From Amycolatopsis dendrobii (lineage in GTDB: Bacteria > Actinomycetota > Actinomycetes > Mycobacteriales > Pseudonocardiaceae): 64,000 nt of DNA. A program made the position numbers and the translations under genes. Shown piece by piece: positions 24,335-32,256 of this stretch. The notes below the pieces were generated by a model. That model saw only the letters and a list, made by a program, of their open reading frames with translations. It made no database searches and had not been told where the DNA came from. The stretch lies in assembly GCF_014145675.1 (NCBI RefSeq), contig NZ_JACGZW010000005.1:558001-622000 (forward strand), written 5' to 3'. The first letter of the stretch is position 1; each line of letters opens with the position of its first letter.

Positions 24335-25480
24335 TTGTCCCCCGTGCTCCCCGTTCCCGACCTCGACCTGACCGATCCCGCGGTCACGAGCGACCCGTTC
24401 ACCGCCTACGGAGCCGCCCGCGAGCAGGGACCGCTGGCCAGACTGACCGGTCCCGGATTCCCGCCGATGTGGGTGCTGACCCGGCACGCCGAAGCCCGCG
24501 CGATGCTCACTGACCAGCGGTTCGCCTTGAGCGAGGCCAGCTATCAGCGTCCGGACGTCCCCGAGCACTGCCGCCCTTACCTGCGGACCATGCAGGAAAT
24601 GGAAGGGGCGGAACACACCCGGCTGCGCCGGCTCGCCACGCCCGCGTTCGCCGCCCGCCGCGCGCTGGACTTCCGCCCCGAGATCGAGAAGATCGTCGCC
24701 CGGTACCTGGACGCGCTGCCCGCGGAAGGCCCGGTCGACCTGCTGGCGGAGTTCGCCCGGCCGCTGCCGATGGAGGTCATCTGCGCCCTGGTCGGCGTGC
24801 CGGACGCCGAACGGCCGCGCTGGCACGAATACGGCGCGGCGGTCGTGCAGGTGTCCGGAGACGAGTTCGCCGCCGCCGTGCCCGGGATCATCGACAGCTC
24901 GCGGACGCTGGTCGCGCATCCGGACAGCGCGATGCTGGCGCATCTGACGAGCGCGGGCCTGACCGAGACGGAAGCCGTCGCGCTGGTCTGGCAGCTCGTG
25001 CTGGCCGGGCAGACTCCGGCGAATTTCATCGCCAATTCCGTGGAAACCCTGCTGGCGCACCCGGATCAGCTCGAAGCGCTGCGCACGGAACCGGAGCTGT
25101 GGCCGGGCGCGATCGAGGAATTGATGCGCTGGTGCGGTTCGCAGCTGCTGACCATTCCCCGGCGGGCGACCGAAGACCTGGAATTGCACGGCGTGCGGAT
25201 CCGCCAAGGCGAACCGGTCACCGCTTCGATCGCCGCGGCGAACCGGGACCCGCGCGTCTTCGCCGATCCGGACCGCTTCGACGTCCGCCGCTCGGCAGGC
25301 GCGCACCTCGGTTTCGCGCACGGGCCGCATTTCTGCCTCGGCGCGTCGTTCGCGAGGGTGCAGGCGGAGGCGGCGCTGACCGCGTTGCTGGACCGGTTCG
25401 CCGGATTGCGTGTCCTTGAGGCGAAGCGGGTACCCGACCCGGGAACGTGGCGGCTCGCCGGGCTGACGGTCGACTGGTAA
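24335..25480 (+). CDS. cytochrome P450
   Basis: A 381-residue soluble bacterial P450. The heme loop is FAHGPHFCLG with the cysteine ligand at 334, the K-helix ExxR is Glu262-Arg265, and the N-terminal region has LTDPAVTSDPFTAYGAAREQGPLA split across the first sheet. The I-helix reads LAGQTPAN (223-230), without the usual acid-threonine pair (AG[GH][DE]TT), so oxygen activation may depend on another residue. TTG 24335 is chosen because GGAGG lies six bases upstream; upstream ATGs would include the operator. No ferredoxin gene is adjacent. The substrate is unknown. Confidence 0.93.
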   Translation: MSPVLPVPDLDLTDPAVTSDPFTAYGAAREQGPLARLTGPGFPPMWVLTRHAEARAMLTDQRFALSEASYQRPDVPEHCRPYLRTMQEMEGAEHTRLRRLATPAFAARRALDFRPEIEKIVARYLDALPAEGPVDLLAEFARPLPMEVICALVGVPDAERPRWHEYGAAVVQVSGDEFAAAVPGIIDSSRTLVAHPDSAMLAHLTSAGLTETEAVALVWQLVLAGQTPANFIANSVETLLAHPDQLEALRTEPELWPGAIEELMRWCGSQLLTIPRRATEDLELHGVRIRQGEPVTASIAAANRDPRVFADPDRFDVRRSAGAHLGFAHGPHFCLGASFARVQAEAALTALLDRFAGLRVLEAKRVPDPGTWRLAGLTVDW

Positions 25481-25568
25481 CGCCCTCGATCGGGTGAGGT
25501 CCCGGCGACGGCGCCCCGGTCCGGCTACCGTTTCGCCAGGTCAGCACGACACCCCCGGGAGGCACCCG

Positions 25569-26162
25569 ATGTCCACGCCCATTCCGCCCGTCCTCGGCTT
25601 CGCGGTGCTCGATCCGCGGCGCGCGTGGCCGCTCGTGCTCACGCGCGGGATCCTGGGCGTCCTGTTCGGCGTGCTGGCGCTCGTGTGGCCGGGCATCACC
25701 GTGCTGGCGCTGGCTTTCCTGTTCGGGATCTACGTGCTGATCGACGCCGCCGGGGCGATCATGCAGGCATTCCGGCCGGGAGACGGCACACACCGGATCG
25801 CGTACGCGCTGCTCGGCGTGCTGGGCCTGGTCGCCGGGATCATGACGCTGGTGTGGCCCGGGGTGACCGTGCTGGTGCTGGCGACGCTCGTCGGCGCGTG
25901 GGCGGTGGTCACCGGGATCATGGAAATCGTCGCCGCGATCCGGTTGCGCAAGCAGATCACCGGCGAGGCGTTCCTGATCGTGGCGGGCGCGCTTTCGGTG
26001 ATCGCCGGGGTGCTCGTGCTGTTCCACCCGATCGCGGGCGCGTTCGGCGTCGCGCTGCTGATCGGGATTTACGCGGTCATTTACGGGGTAACCCTCGTGG
26101 TCCTGTCATTCCGGTTGCGTTCGCTGGCGAAATCCGCAGACCCGGCGAACCAGCCGAACTAG
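25569..26162 (+). CDS. HdeD-family membrane protein
   Basis: A 197-residue protein with six spans arranged in pairs. Each pair carries the repeat LxxxLVWPGxTVLxLAxLxGxWxxxxG (seen near residues 35-60 and 90-115), diagnostic of HdeD. These proteins are linked to acid resistance in enterobacteria but have no proven biochemical role in actinomycetes. ATG 25569 follows GGGAGGCACCCG. It is followed 44 bases later by another small membrane protein and probably forms a two-gene unit with it. Confidence 0.85.
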   Translation: MSTPIPPVLGFAVLDPRRAWPLVLTRGILGVLFGVLALVWPGITVLALAFLFGIYVLIDAAGAIMQAFRPGDGTHRIAYALLGVLGLVAGIMTLVWPGVTVLVLATLVGAWAVVTGIMEIVAAIRLRKQITGEAFLIVAGALSVIAGVLVLFHPIAGAFGVALLIGIYAVIYGVTLVVLSFRLRSLAKSADPANQPN

Positions 26163-26206
26163 CGGGACAATCGGCAGCGACCGGTTTTGCGACGGAGGGA
26201 CCGCTG

Positions 26207-26755
26207 ATGGCGCAGCACTACCCCGGCGACTACGGGGAGGACACCCGGCCAGGCATCGACGCGGCGAGGCTGTGGGCGGGCGGCGTGGCCACCGCGGTGG
26301 TCGCGGCGCTCGTGGCGGTAGTGGGCCTGCTGATCGCGCGAGGGATTTTCGACGTGCCCGTGCTCGCCCCGAAAGGCGATGGCCTGTGGGGCAAAGCGAG
26401 CACGCCGACATACGCGATCTCCGCCGCCGCTGTCGCGCTGCTGGCGACCGGGCTGATGCACCTGCTGAGCGTGGCGACACCTGCGCCGGGCCAGTTCTTC
26501 GGGTGGATCATGGTGCTGGTCACGGCGATCGCGGTGGTCCTGCCGCTTACTTTGACGGTGGGCATGGAGGCGAAGATCGCCACCGCGGCGATCAACCTGG
26601 TGATCGGCTTGGTGATCGCTTCGCTGGTGAGCAGCATGGCGGCCAGTGCGCGGACGTTGCACCGGCGGAAGCGGAGCAGCCGGGCGGAGCAGCAGCCGCC
26701 TCCTCCGCCTACCCGGCAGTGGCCGGAGGGTCCGACCACGTACTACGACCGCTGA
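26207..26755 (+). CDS. DUF6069-like small membrane protein
   Basis: A 182-residue protein with four predicted spans (about 25-48, 68-88, 98-118, 122-145) and a charged, proline-rich C-terminal tail (residues 150-182). The first span region ARLWAGGVATAVVAALVAVVGLL and the layout match actinobacterial DUF6069 proteins, whose function is unknown. ATG 26207 has GGAGGG a few bases upstream. It ends one base before the converging malic-enzyme-like gene, so the two transcripts must overlap. Confidence 0.7.
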   Translation: MAQHYPGDYGEDTRPGIDAARLWAGGVATAVVAALVAVVGLLIARGIFDVPVLAPKGDGLWGKASTPTYAISAAAVALLATGLMHLLSVATPAPGQFFGWIMVLVTAIAVVLPLTLTVGMEAKIATAAINLVIGLVIASLVSSMAASARTLHRRKRSSRAEQQPPPPPTRQWPEGPTTYYDR

Positions 26756-26756
26756 G

Positions 26757-27548
26757 CTAACGCTGCCGAGGCGGCCGCAACGCCTCTTCGATCGCGTCGG
26801 ACACCCGCGCCGCCAAATCCGGATCCGACAGTTCCGGCAGCAGCCGGTCCACCGGTGCCAGCGTCGTCAACGCGTGCGCGCACGCCCGGTGCACGTCCAG
26901 CTGATACAGCGGATCGTTCACCGGCCGCGCGACCAGCCCTCGCCGCGACGCCGCGAACAGTCCGGGCAGCGGCAGCAGTCCCGCGCTTCGGTCCGGCGCC
27001 ACCAGCAGCGACCCGCCGAGGTCTCCCGCCGCGTCGACCACCACGGTCGCGTTTCGCGCGACCTCGGCCAGCGGGTACCCGGCCGCGTCGGAACGCCGCC
27101 AGGCCACGACGTCCCCCACCCCGGACGCGACCAGCAGCGGCACCAGCAGCGGCATCGCGTCCGCGCCGGCCACCACCACCTTCGCGGCGAACGGCGCGAC
27201 GTGCAGCCTGCGCGACCGGATCAGCACGGCGGCGGCCAGCACGATGCCCGACGTTTCCTCCTCGGTGATCACCGGAATCCCGCCGCCCGCGGCGATGTCC
27301 CGTTGCGCCGCACGGGCTTTCGCCGGGTCCGCCCCGGTCAGGTACACCGCTTCGACCTCGCTCGGCAACGACCGCAGCGCGGCCGACAGTTCGCCCGCGT
27401 TCCGCGAGCGCACCGCGAACGCCGACGCCGGTGTGCCGGTGTGCTCCCGGATCGCCCGCGCGTCGGCGCGCAGCAGCGCCAGCGAGGGTTCCGGCTCGTC
27501 CGGCGCGCTGTCCCCGACCACCGCCAGCCCGGCCCGCAGCCCGTTCAC
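26757..27548 (-). CDS. degenerate malic-enzyme-like protein
   Basis: A 263-residue protein resembling the C-terminal half of malic enzymes. VEAVYLTGADPAKARAAQRD followed by IPVITEEETSG aligns with the metal-binding IPVFHDDQHGTA segment, but the aspartates are replaced. A Rossmann-like stretch (KVVVAGADAMPLLVPLLVASG) lacks the glycine-rich GAGAA turn. The final helix region (HRACAHALTTLAP... ARVSDAIEEAL) matches the family end. The N-terminal catalytic tyrosine/lysine part is absent, so normal decarboxylation is unlikely. GTG 27548 overlaps the 59-residue gene as GTGA. It is the last gene of the hydrogenase-like operon; a binding or regulatory role is possible. Confidence 0.6.
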   Translation of the reverse strand: MNGLRAGLAVVGDSAPDEPEPSLALLRADARAIREHTGTPASAFAVRSRNAGELSAALRSLPSEVEAVYLTGADPAKARAAQRDIAAGGGIPVITEEETSGIVLAAAVLIRSRRLHVAPFAAKVVVAGADAMPLLVPLLVASGVGDVVAWRRSDAAGYPLAEVARNATVVVDAAGDLGGSLLVAPDRSAGLLPLPGLFAASRRGLVARPVNDPLYQLDVHRACAHALTTLAPVDRLLPELSDPDLAARVSDAIEEALRPPRQR

Positions 27549-27724
27549 CGGCCGGTCTCGCCCGCGTCCGGGCCGTCGAGGTCGACTCCGTTGTGCCGCG
27601 CGATTTCCCGCAGCTCCGCGAGCCGTGCGCGGTGGCTGTCCGACTCTTCCTCGCCCGCGGTCTCCAGCGCCTGGCGCGCCGCCGCGACGCCCCGCTTCAG
27701 TTCCCGCACGAATTCACTCGGCAT
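27545..27724 (-). CDS. 59-residue helical protein
   Basis: A short, highly charged, probably all-helical protein (SEFVRELKRGVAAARQALE; SHRARLAELREIARHNG). It has no membrane span and no family I recognise. ATG 27724 lies 20 bases after the hycE-like stop, with GGAGGC (27728-27733 region, reverse strand) as ribosome site. Its stop overlaps the malic-enzyme-like start. Tight coupling at both ends argues that it is real and linked to the membrane complex, perhaps as a small assembly or linker subunit. Confidence 0.65.
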   Translation of the reverse strand: MPSEFVRELKRGVAAARQALETAGEEESDSHRARLAELREIARHNGVDLDGPDAGETGR

Positions 27725-27744
27725 ACTGCCTCCGGTCGATGGGT

Positions 27745-29199
27745 TCACAGGTCGTTGCCCGCGTACGAGAGGTTGAAACTCTTGTTGACGAGCGGGAAAT
27801 CCGGGACGATCGTGTCCACGAGCGCCACCGGCAGCGCGGGCCAGTTGAAGAAGCTCGGGTCGACGGCTTTGACGCGGCTCAGCACCCCGCCGGAGAGTTC
27901 GACCCGGTGCACGATCGTGCCGCGCCAGCCCTCGGCCACCCCGGCCCCGGACCCCGAACCGGCGGGATCCGCCGTCTCCGACCGGCTGCCCAGCGACCCG
28001 GTGAGCCGTTCCACGAGCGCCGCCGAGTGGGCGATTTCCTCGGCCCGCACCAGGAACCGGGACAGGACGTCGCCGTCGGTCCGCGCGTGCCGCACCGGTT
28101 CGCCCAGATCGAGGAACGGGTGCTCGTACCGCGCGTCGCGGCGGAGGCCGCTGGCCCGCGCGACGTATCCGAGCGTCCCCAGGTCCGCCGCCTGCCGCGG
28201 CGAAAGCACCGCCGTGCCCGCGAATCGGTCGCGGACCACGGAATGGTCGAGCGCCAGCTGCGCGATCTCCCCGGCTTCGGCGGCCAGCGCCCGCACTTTC
28301 GCCGTGTCCGGCAGCCGGGCGAGCCGGGCCCCGCCGAGCCGGACGCCGCCGCGCAGGAGCCGGTGCCCGGTGACTTCCTCGTTGTGCCGCAACAGTTTCT
28401 CCCGCACTGTCTGCGCGTGCGAGTTCAGCACCGAGTGCCCGACGTCGTTGCACAGCGCGCCGAGATCGGCCACGTGGTTGTGGATCCGTTCCAGTTCCAG
28501 CAGAACAGCCCTGACCCGCGCGGCGTCCGCGGACACCTCCCGGCCCTGCGCGTCTTCCACGGCGAGGCAATAGGCCAGCGCGTGCCCGACCGCGGTGTCG
28601 CCGCTGATCCGTTCGGCCAGCTCGATCCCGGCGCCGGGCTCCCGGCCGGAGAACAGCGCCTCCAGTCCCTTGTGGACGAACCACAGCCGGGCCTTGAGGT
28701 TCAGGATCGTCTCGCCCGACACGGAGAACCGGAAGTGTCCCGGCTCGATCATCCCGGCGTGCACCGGGCCGACCGGGATCTCCGACACCCCGGCCCCTTC
28801 CACCGCGCGGAACGGATACGGCCCGTCGGCCTCGCCGAACTCCGGCGGCGCACCGGCTCCGGACCGCATCGGATACCAGCCGCGCGGCCAGTGGAAATGC
28901 CGGACCAGCCTGCGCGGCAACGGATGGCCGTCGGGCACGATGCCGAACAGGTCCCGCATCTCGCGCTCGAACCGGCCCGCCGGGAACGACAGCCGGGCCA
29001 AGCTCGGCAGCCTCGGGCCGGCTGCCGGGAGCGGCACGTGCACTTCGGCCCGGCGGTCCCCTTCGGCCAGGAACAGATACACCGCGCGCAGCCGGTCGCC
29101 GTCGTCGTGCCCGGACACGAGCGCGACCCGGAACCCCTCCGTCAGCAACGATTCCGCCGCCGCGGGCAGCTCCGCGGGAGTCGCTTCCCGTACGTTCAC
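27745..29199 (-). CDS. hycE: hydrogenase-4/NuoCD-like large subunit without NiFe ligands
   Basis: A 484-residue fusion of a NuoC-like domain (about 1-110, FEREMRDLFGIVPDGHPLPRRL) and a NuoD/hydrogenase-large-subunit domain, as in HycE and M. tuberculosis Rv0087. In catalytic HycE the first cysteine pair lies in RVCGICGFAH; here the same place is RISGDTAVGH (Ser199, Thr202). The second pair, DPCxxC, is DPSFFN (Ser449, Asn452). All four Ni-Fe ligands are therefore gone and hydrogen chemistry is not expected. Catalytic-domain landmarks such as GHFRFSVSGETILNL and ELERIHNHV remain. GTG 29199 overlaps the previous gene by four bases. Confidence 0.9.
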   Translation of the reverse strand: MNVREATPAELPAAAESLLTEGFRVALVSGHDDGDRLRAVYLFLAEGDRRAEVHVPLPAAGPRLPSLARLSFPAGRFEREMRDLFGIVPDGHPLPRRLVRHFHWPRGWYPMRSGAGAPPEFGEADGPYPFRAVEGAGVSEIPVGPVHAGMIEPGHFRFSVSGETILNLKARLWFVHKGLEALFSGREPGAGIELAERISGDTAVGHALAYCLAVEDAQGREVSADAARVRAVLLELERIHNHVADLGALCNDVGHSVLNSHAQTVREKLLRHNEEVTGHRLLRGGVRLGGARLARLPDTAKVRALAAEAGEIAQLALDHSVVRDRFAGTAVLSPRQAADLGTLGYVARASGLRRDARYEHPFLDLGEPVRHARTDGDVLSRFLVRAEEIAHSAALVERLTGSLGSRSETADPAGSGSGAGVAEGWRGTIVHRVELSGGVLSRVKAVDPSFFNWPALPVALVDTIVPDFPLVNKSFNLSYAGNDL

Positions 29200-30659
29200 G
29201 AGGCCCCTCCCCCGGCCGACGCCGCCGCGTGCAGCAACGAGGACAGCGGACCGGTCCAGAACCCGAGCACCGCCCCGGCCACGAGCGGCACCGCCAGTGC
29301 GACCCGGGTCGCACGCGGCACCGTCACCGGAGCACGCGCCGCACCGGGGCCGCCGGGCGGGTCGCCCAGCAGCATCCGCGTCGTGTGCCCGGCCAGCGCC
29401 GCCGCGACCACCAGCACCAGGACCAGGACGATCGCCGTCGCCCAGCCGAGACCGCCGGCGAAACCGGCGCGGGCAAGCCCCAGTTCGCTCGCGAACAGGC
29501 TGAACGGCGGCATCCCGGCCAGCGCCAGCACTCCGGCGCCGAGACAGCCCGCGAGCACCGGCCCGCGCGCGGCCAGCCCGCGCACCCGGTCGATCCGGCT
29601 CGTGCCGGTCCCCTGCGCGACCCGGCCCGCGCCCAGGAACAGCACCGCCTTGACCAGGCCGTGGCCGAGCACGTGCACCAGCACCGCCGCCGTCGCGACC
29701 GGACCGCCGACCGCCGCGCCGAACGACACCAGCCCGAGGTGCTCGATGCTGGAATAGGCCAGCATCCGCTTGTAATCGCGTTGCGCCAGCAGCAAAGTCG
29801 CGGCCACGAGGAGCGACGCGAGCGCCATCACGGTCAGCAGGCCGCGGGCGAACCCGGCGCCGAGCGCGGCGTCGGAGACCACCTTCACCCGGAGCACGGC
29901 GTAGAACGCGACGGCGAGCAGCACCCCGGACATCAGCGCCGACACCGGTGCGGGCGCTTGCGAATGCGCGTCCGGCAGCCAGGCGTGCAGCGGGGCCAGC
30001 CCCGCCTTCGCCCCGAATCCGAGCACCAGCAGCGTGACCGCGATCCGCGTGACGCCGCTGTCGAGGCCGCTCGCCCCGGCCGCCAGCCCGGCCAGATCGA
30101 GGCCGCCCCCGGCGTGTCCGGACGCGTATCCGAGCAGCAGCGTGCCCAGCAGCGCCAGTGCGAGCCCGGCCGAGCAGATCACCACGTACTTCCACGCCGC
30201 CTCGACCGCGGTCCGGGTGCGGCTCTGTCCGACGAGGAACGCGGTCACGACCGTCGTCGCTTCGATCGACACCCACAGCAGGCCGAGGTTGGCGGCGAGG
30301 ACGGCGAGCGTCATCGCGGCGAGGAACAGGTGGACCAGCAGGCCGTGCCTCGCCGCCGTGCGCTCGGTCGCGCGGCCCGCCGCTGTTTCGGCCGCGAAAT
30401 GCCCCGGCGTCGCCAGCGTCGCCGGAACCGCGACCGCGCTGATCACCACCAGCAGGAACGCCGACAACGCGTCGGCCCGAAGCAGCCCGCCCAGCGCGCT
30501 GACCGGACCGGTCCGCACCACTGTCGTGGCCAGCGCGATCGCCGCGGCGAGGCTCACGAGCGCACTCGCCGCGGCCGCCCACAGCATGCCGCGCCGCCAC
30601 GCGGGCACCAGGAAGCCCAGCGCCGTCACCGCGGGCACCGCCAAGACCAGGATCGCCAT
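29196..30659 (-). CDS. hycQ: hydrogenase-4 subunit F/NuoN-like antiporter subunit
   Basis: A 487-residue membrane protein with about fourteen spans of the Mrp/NuoL-N antiporter family. KAGLAPLHAWLPDAHSQAP and LAYSSIEHLGLVSFG are the hallmark segments, including the lysine and histidines of the half-channel. It corresponds to HyfF and to Rv0086 (hycQ). It should carry ion translocation in the membrane arm. ATG 30659 overlaps the HyfE-like stop as TGATG, and its own stop overlaps hycE. Confidence 0.9.
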   Translation of the reverse strand: MAILVLAVPAVTALGFLVPAWRRGMLWAAAASALVSLAAAIALATTVVRTGPVSALGGLLRADALSAFLLVVISAVAVPATLATPGHFAAETAAGRATERTAARHGLLVHLFLAAMTLAVLAANLGLLWVSIEATTVVTAFLVGQSRTRTAVEAAWKYVVICSAGLALALLGTLLLGYASGHAGGGLDLAGLAAGASGLDSGVTRIAVTLLVLGFGAKAGLAPLHAWLPDAHSQAPAPVSALMSGVLLAVAFYAVLRVKVVSDAALGAGFARGLLTVMALASLLVAATLLLAQRDYKRMLAYSSIEHLGLVSFGAAVGGPVATAAVLVHVLGHGLVKAVLFLGAGRVAQGTGTSRIDRVRGLAARGPVLAGCLGAGVLALAGMPPFSLFASELGLARAGFAGGLGWATAIVLVLVLVVAAALAGHTTRMLLGDPPGGPGAARAPVTVPRATRVALAVPLVAGAVLGFWTGPLSSLLHAAASAGGGAS

Positions 30660-31297
30660 CAGTCGCGCAACTCCCGCAGCTCGCCGAGGTCCGTGCCGCC
30701 GAACAGCTGCCGCATCCGGCCGGACAGGATCTGCAGCACGAGGACCGCCAGCAGCACGTCCAGCGACACCCCGATTTCCACGAGCAGCCCCGGATCGGCG
30801 CCGAGCAGCAGGCCGGTCGCGGTGATCCCGTTGTCCAGCACGAGGAATCCGACGAGCTGGGACACCGCCCGCCGCCGGGTCACCAGCACGAAGAACCCGA
30901 TCAGGACCACGGTCAGGCCGACCGGCGCGGCCGCCGACGCCGGAGAAGGATCGAGTTCCACGAGCGGCCGCGACACGGCGTACGCGACGAGTGCCAGCAA
31001 AGCGGCCGACAGCAAGGAAGCCGTCACGTTCACGACCGGACGCGTCTCGCGTCGGTCCGGCCCCTGGCGCGCGGTCATCCGCCGCACCAGCCACGGGAGG
31101 ACACCGGCGCGCAGGATCAGCAGCCCTGCCGCGGTCAGCGCCGCCTCGACCGAGCCCGCGAGCACCGCGGCCACCCCCGCCAGCGCGCAGCCCTGCACCG
31201 CGAGCACCCGCACGAGAACCGGAAGCTCGCGCCTCCACAGCACCAGCACCGCGGTCAGCAGGAACACCCCGCAGACCAGGTAGAGCAGTTCGGTCAC
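30659..31297 (-). CDS. hycP: hydrogenase-4 component E-like membrane subunit
   Basis: A 212-residue protein with about six spans, matching HyfE and Rv0085 (hycP) in length and order. ILRAGVLPWLVRRM near residues 81-94 and VGFLVLDNGITATGLLLG near 143-160 are characteristic. HyfE is a fusion-like NuoK relative that links antiporter subunits. GTG 31297 is chosen because it overlaps the preceding stop as GTGA. Confidence 0.88.
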   Translation of the reverse strand: MTELLYLVCGVFLLTAVLVLWRRELPVLVRVLAVQGCALAGVAAVLAGSVEAALTAAGLLILRAGVLPWLVRRMTARQGPDRRETRPVVNVTASLLSAALLALVAYAVSRPLVELDPSPASAAAPVGLTVVLIGFFVLVTRRRAVSQLVGFLVLDNGITATGLLLGADPGLLVEIGVSLDVLLAVLVLQILSGRMRQLFGGTDLGELRELRD

Positions 31298-32256
31298 GAA
31301 ACCCCTCCCGGCAGGACGAAGGACGCCGCCACCGCCAGCAACGCGAGCAGGAACGAGCCCGCGAGCAGCTCCGGAACCCGGAACAGCCGCAGCTTCGCGA
31401 AAAACACCTCGGCCGCCGCGAGCGCCGCACCCAGCAGTCCGACCTTCGCCGCGAACGCCGCGGCCCCGGCGAGCAGCGCGGGCAGCGACGCCGACGTCGC
31501 GATCCCCCACGGCACGAACAGATTGGCCAGCAGGCCGAGGAACACTGTCAGCCGCATCGAGGACGCGAGTTCGACCAGCGCGAGGTCCGGTCCGGCGTAC
31601 TCCAGCACCATCGCCTCGTGCACCATCGTCAGCTCGAGGTGCGTGGCCGGGTTGTCGACCGGCAGCCGCCCGGTCTCCGCGACCGTCACGATCGCCAGCG
31701 CGACCGCGGCCAGCAGGCTCACCGGCGAACCGACCCGCGCCGGATCGTCCACTGTGGACGAGACGATCGCGGCGAGGTCGGTGCTGCCCGCCCGCGCGGA
31801 CAGCGCCAGGATCGCGACCAGGAGCGTCGGCTCGACCAGCGCGATGACGGTGATCTCCCGGCTCGCGCCCATCCCGCCGAACGCGGTGCCGGTGTCGAGC
31901 GCGGCGAGCGCGAGCGCGACCGTGCCGAGGGCAAGCAGCGCGACCACCGCGAAGAGGTCGGCCACCGGCGGCAGCGCCGACGCCGTGGTGACGAACGGGG
32001 CCGCGAACGCGACCAGCAGCGTCGTCGCCGTCAGCAGGACCGGCGCGGTCCGGAAAACCTGGCCGGTGCCCCGCGGCGTCAGCGATTCCTTGCGCCGCAC
32101 CAGTTTCCGGAGGTCGCGCCACGGCTGGCCCGCCCCGGCTCCGGCCCGCCCCTCCAGCCGGGCCCGGACCTGCCGCATCAGGCCGGTCAGCACCGGCGCT
32201 CCGGTGACCACGAGCACTGTCTGCACGACCGCTCCGGCGGCGGCGAACCCGGTCAT
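31294..32256 (-). CDS. hycD: NuoH/HycD-like membrane anchor subunit
   Basis: A 320-residue, eight-span protein. VAETGRLPVDNPATHLELTM, split by VHEAMVLEYAGPDLALVE, is the conserved NuoH/HycD block that contacts the hydrophilic arm and quinone or proton path. It corresponds to HycD (formate hydrogenlyase subunit 4) and Rv0084. ATG 32256 overlaps the upstream stop as ATGA; a longer open frame upstream is a shadow of the NuoL-like gene. Confidence 0.92.
   Translation of the reverse strand: MTGFAAAGAVVQTVLVVTGAPVLTGLMRQVRARLEGRAGAGAGQPWRDLRKLVRRKESLTPRGTGQVFRTAPVLLTATTLLVAFAAPFVTTASALPPVADLFAVVALLALGTVALALAALDTGTAFGGMGASREITVIALVEPTLLVAILALSARAGSTDLAAIVSSTVDDPARVGSPVSLLAAVALAIVTVAETGRLPVDNPATHLELTMVHEAMVLEYAGPDLALVELASSMRLTVFLGLLANLFVPWGIATSASLPALLAGAAAFAAKVGLLGAALAAAEVFFAKLRLFRVPELLAGSFLLALLAVAASFVLPGGVS

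Noticed and set aside
27745..29199. Functional [NiFe] hydrogenase
   Set aside because: All four cysteine ligands of the Ni-Fe centre are replaced, so a hydrogen-evolving enzyme is not supported.
27244..31283. Long forward-strand frames over the hydrogenase-like operon
   Set aside because: They are Arg/Gln/His-rich and run antisense to overlapping genes with clear complex I-type motifs.
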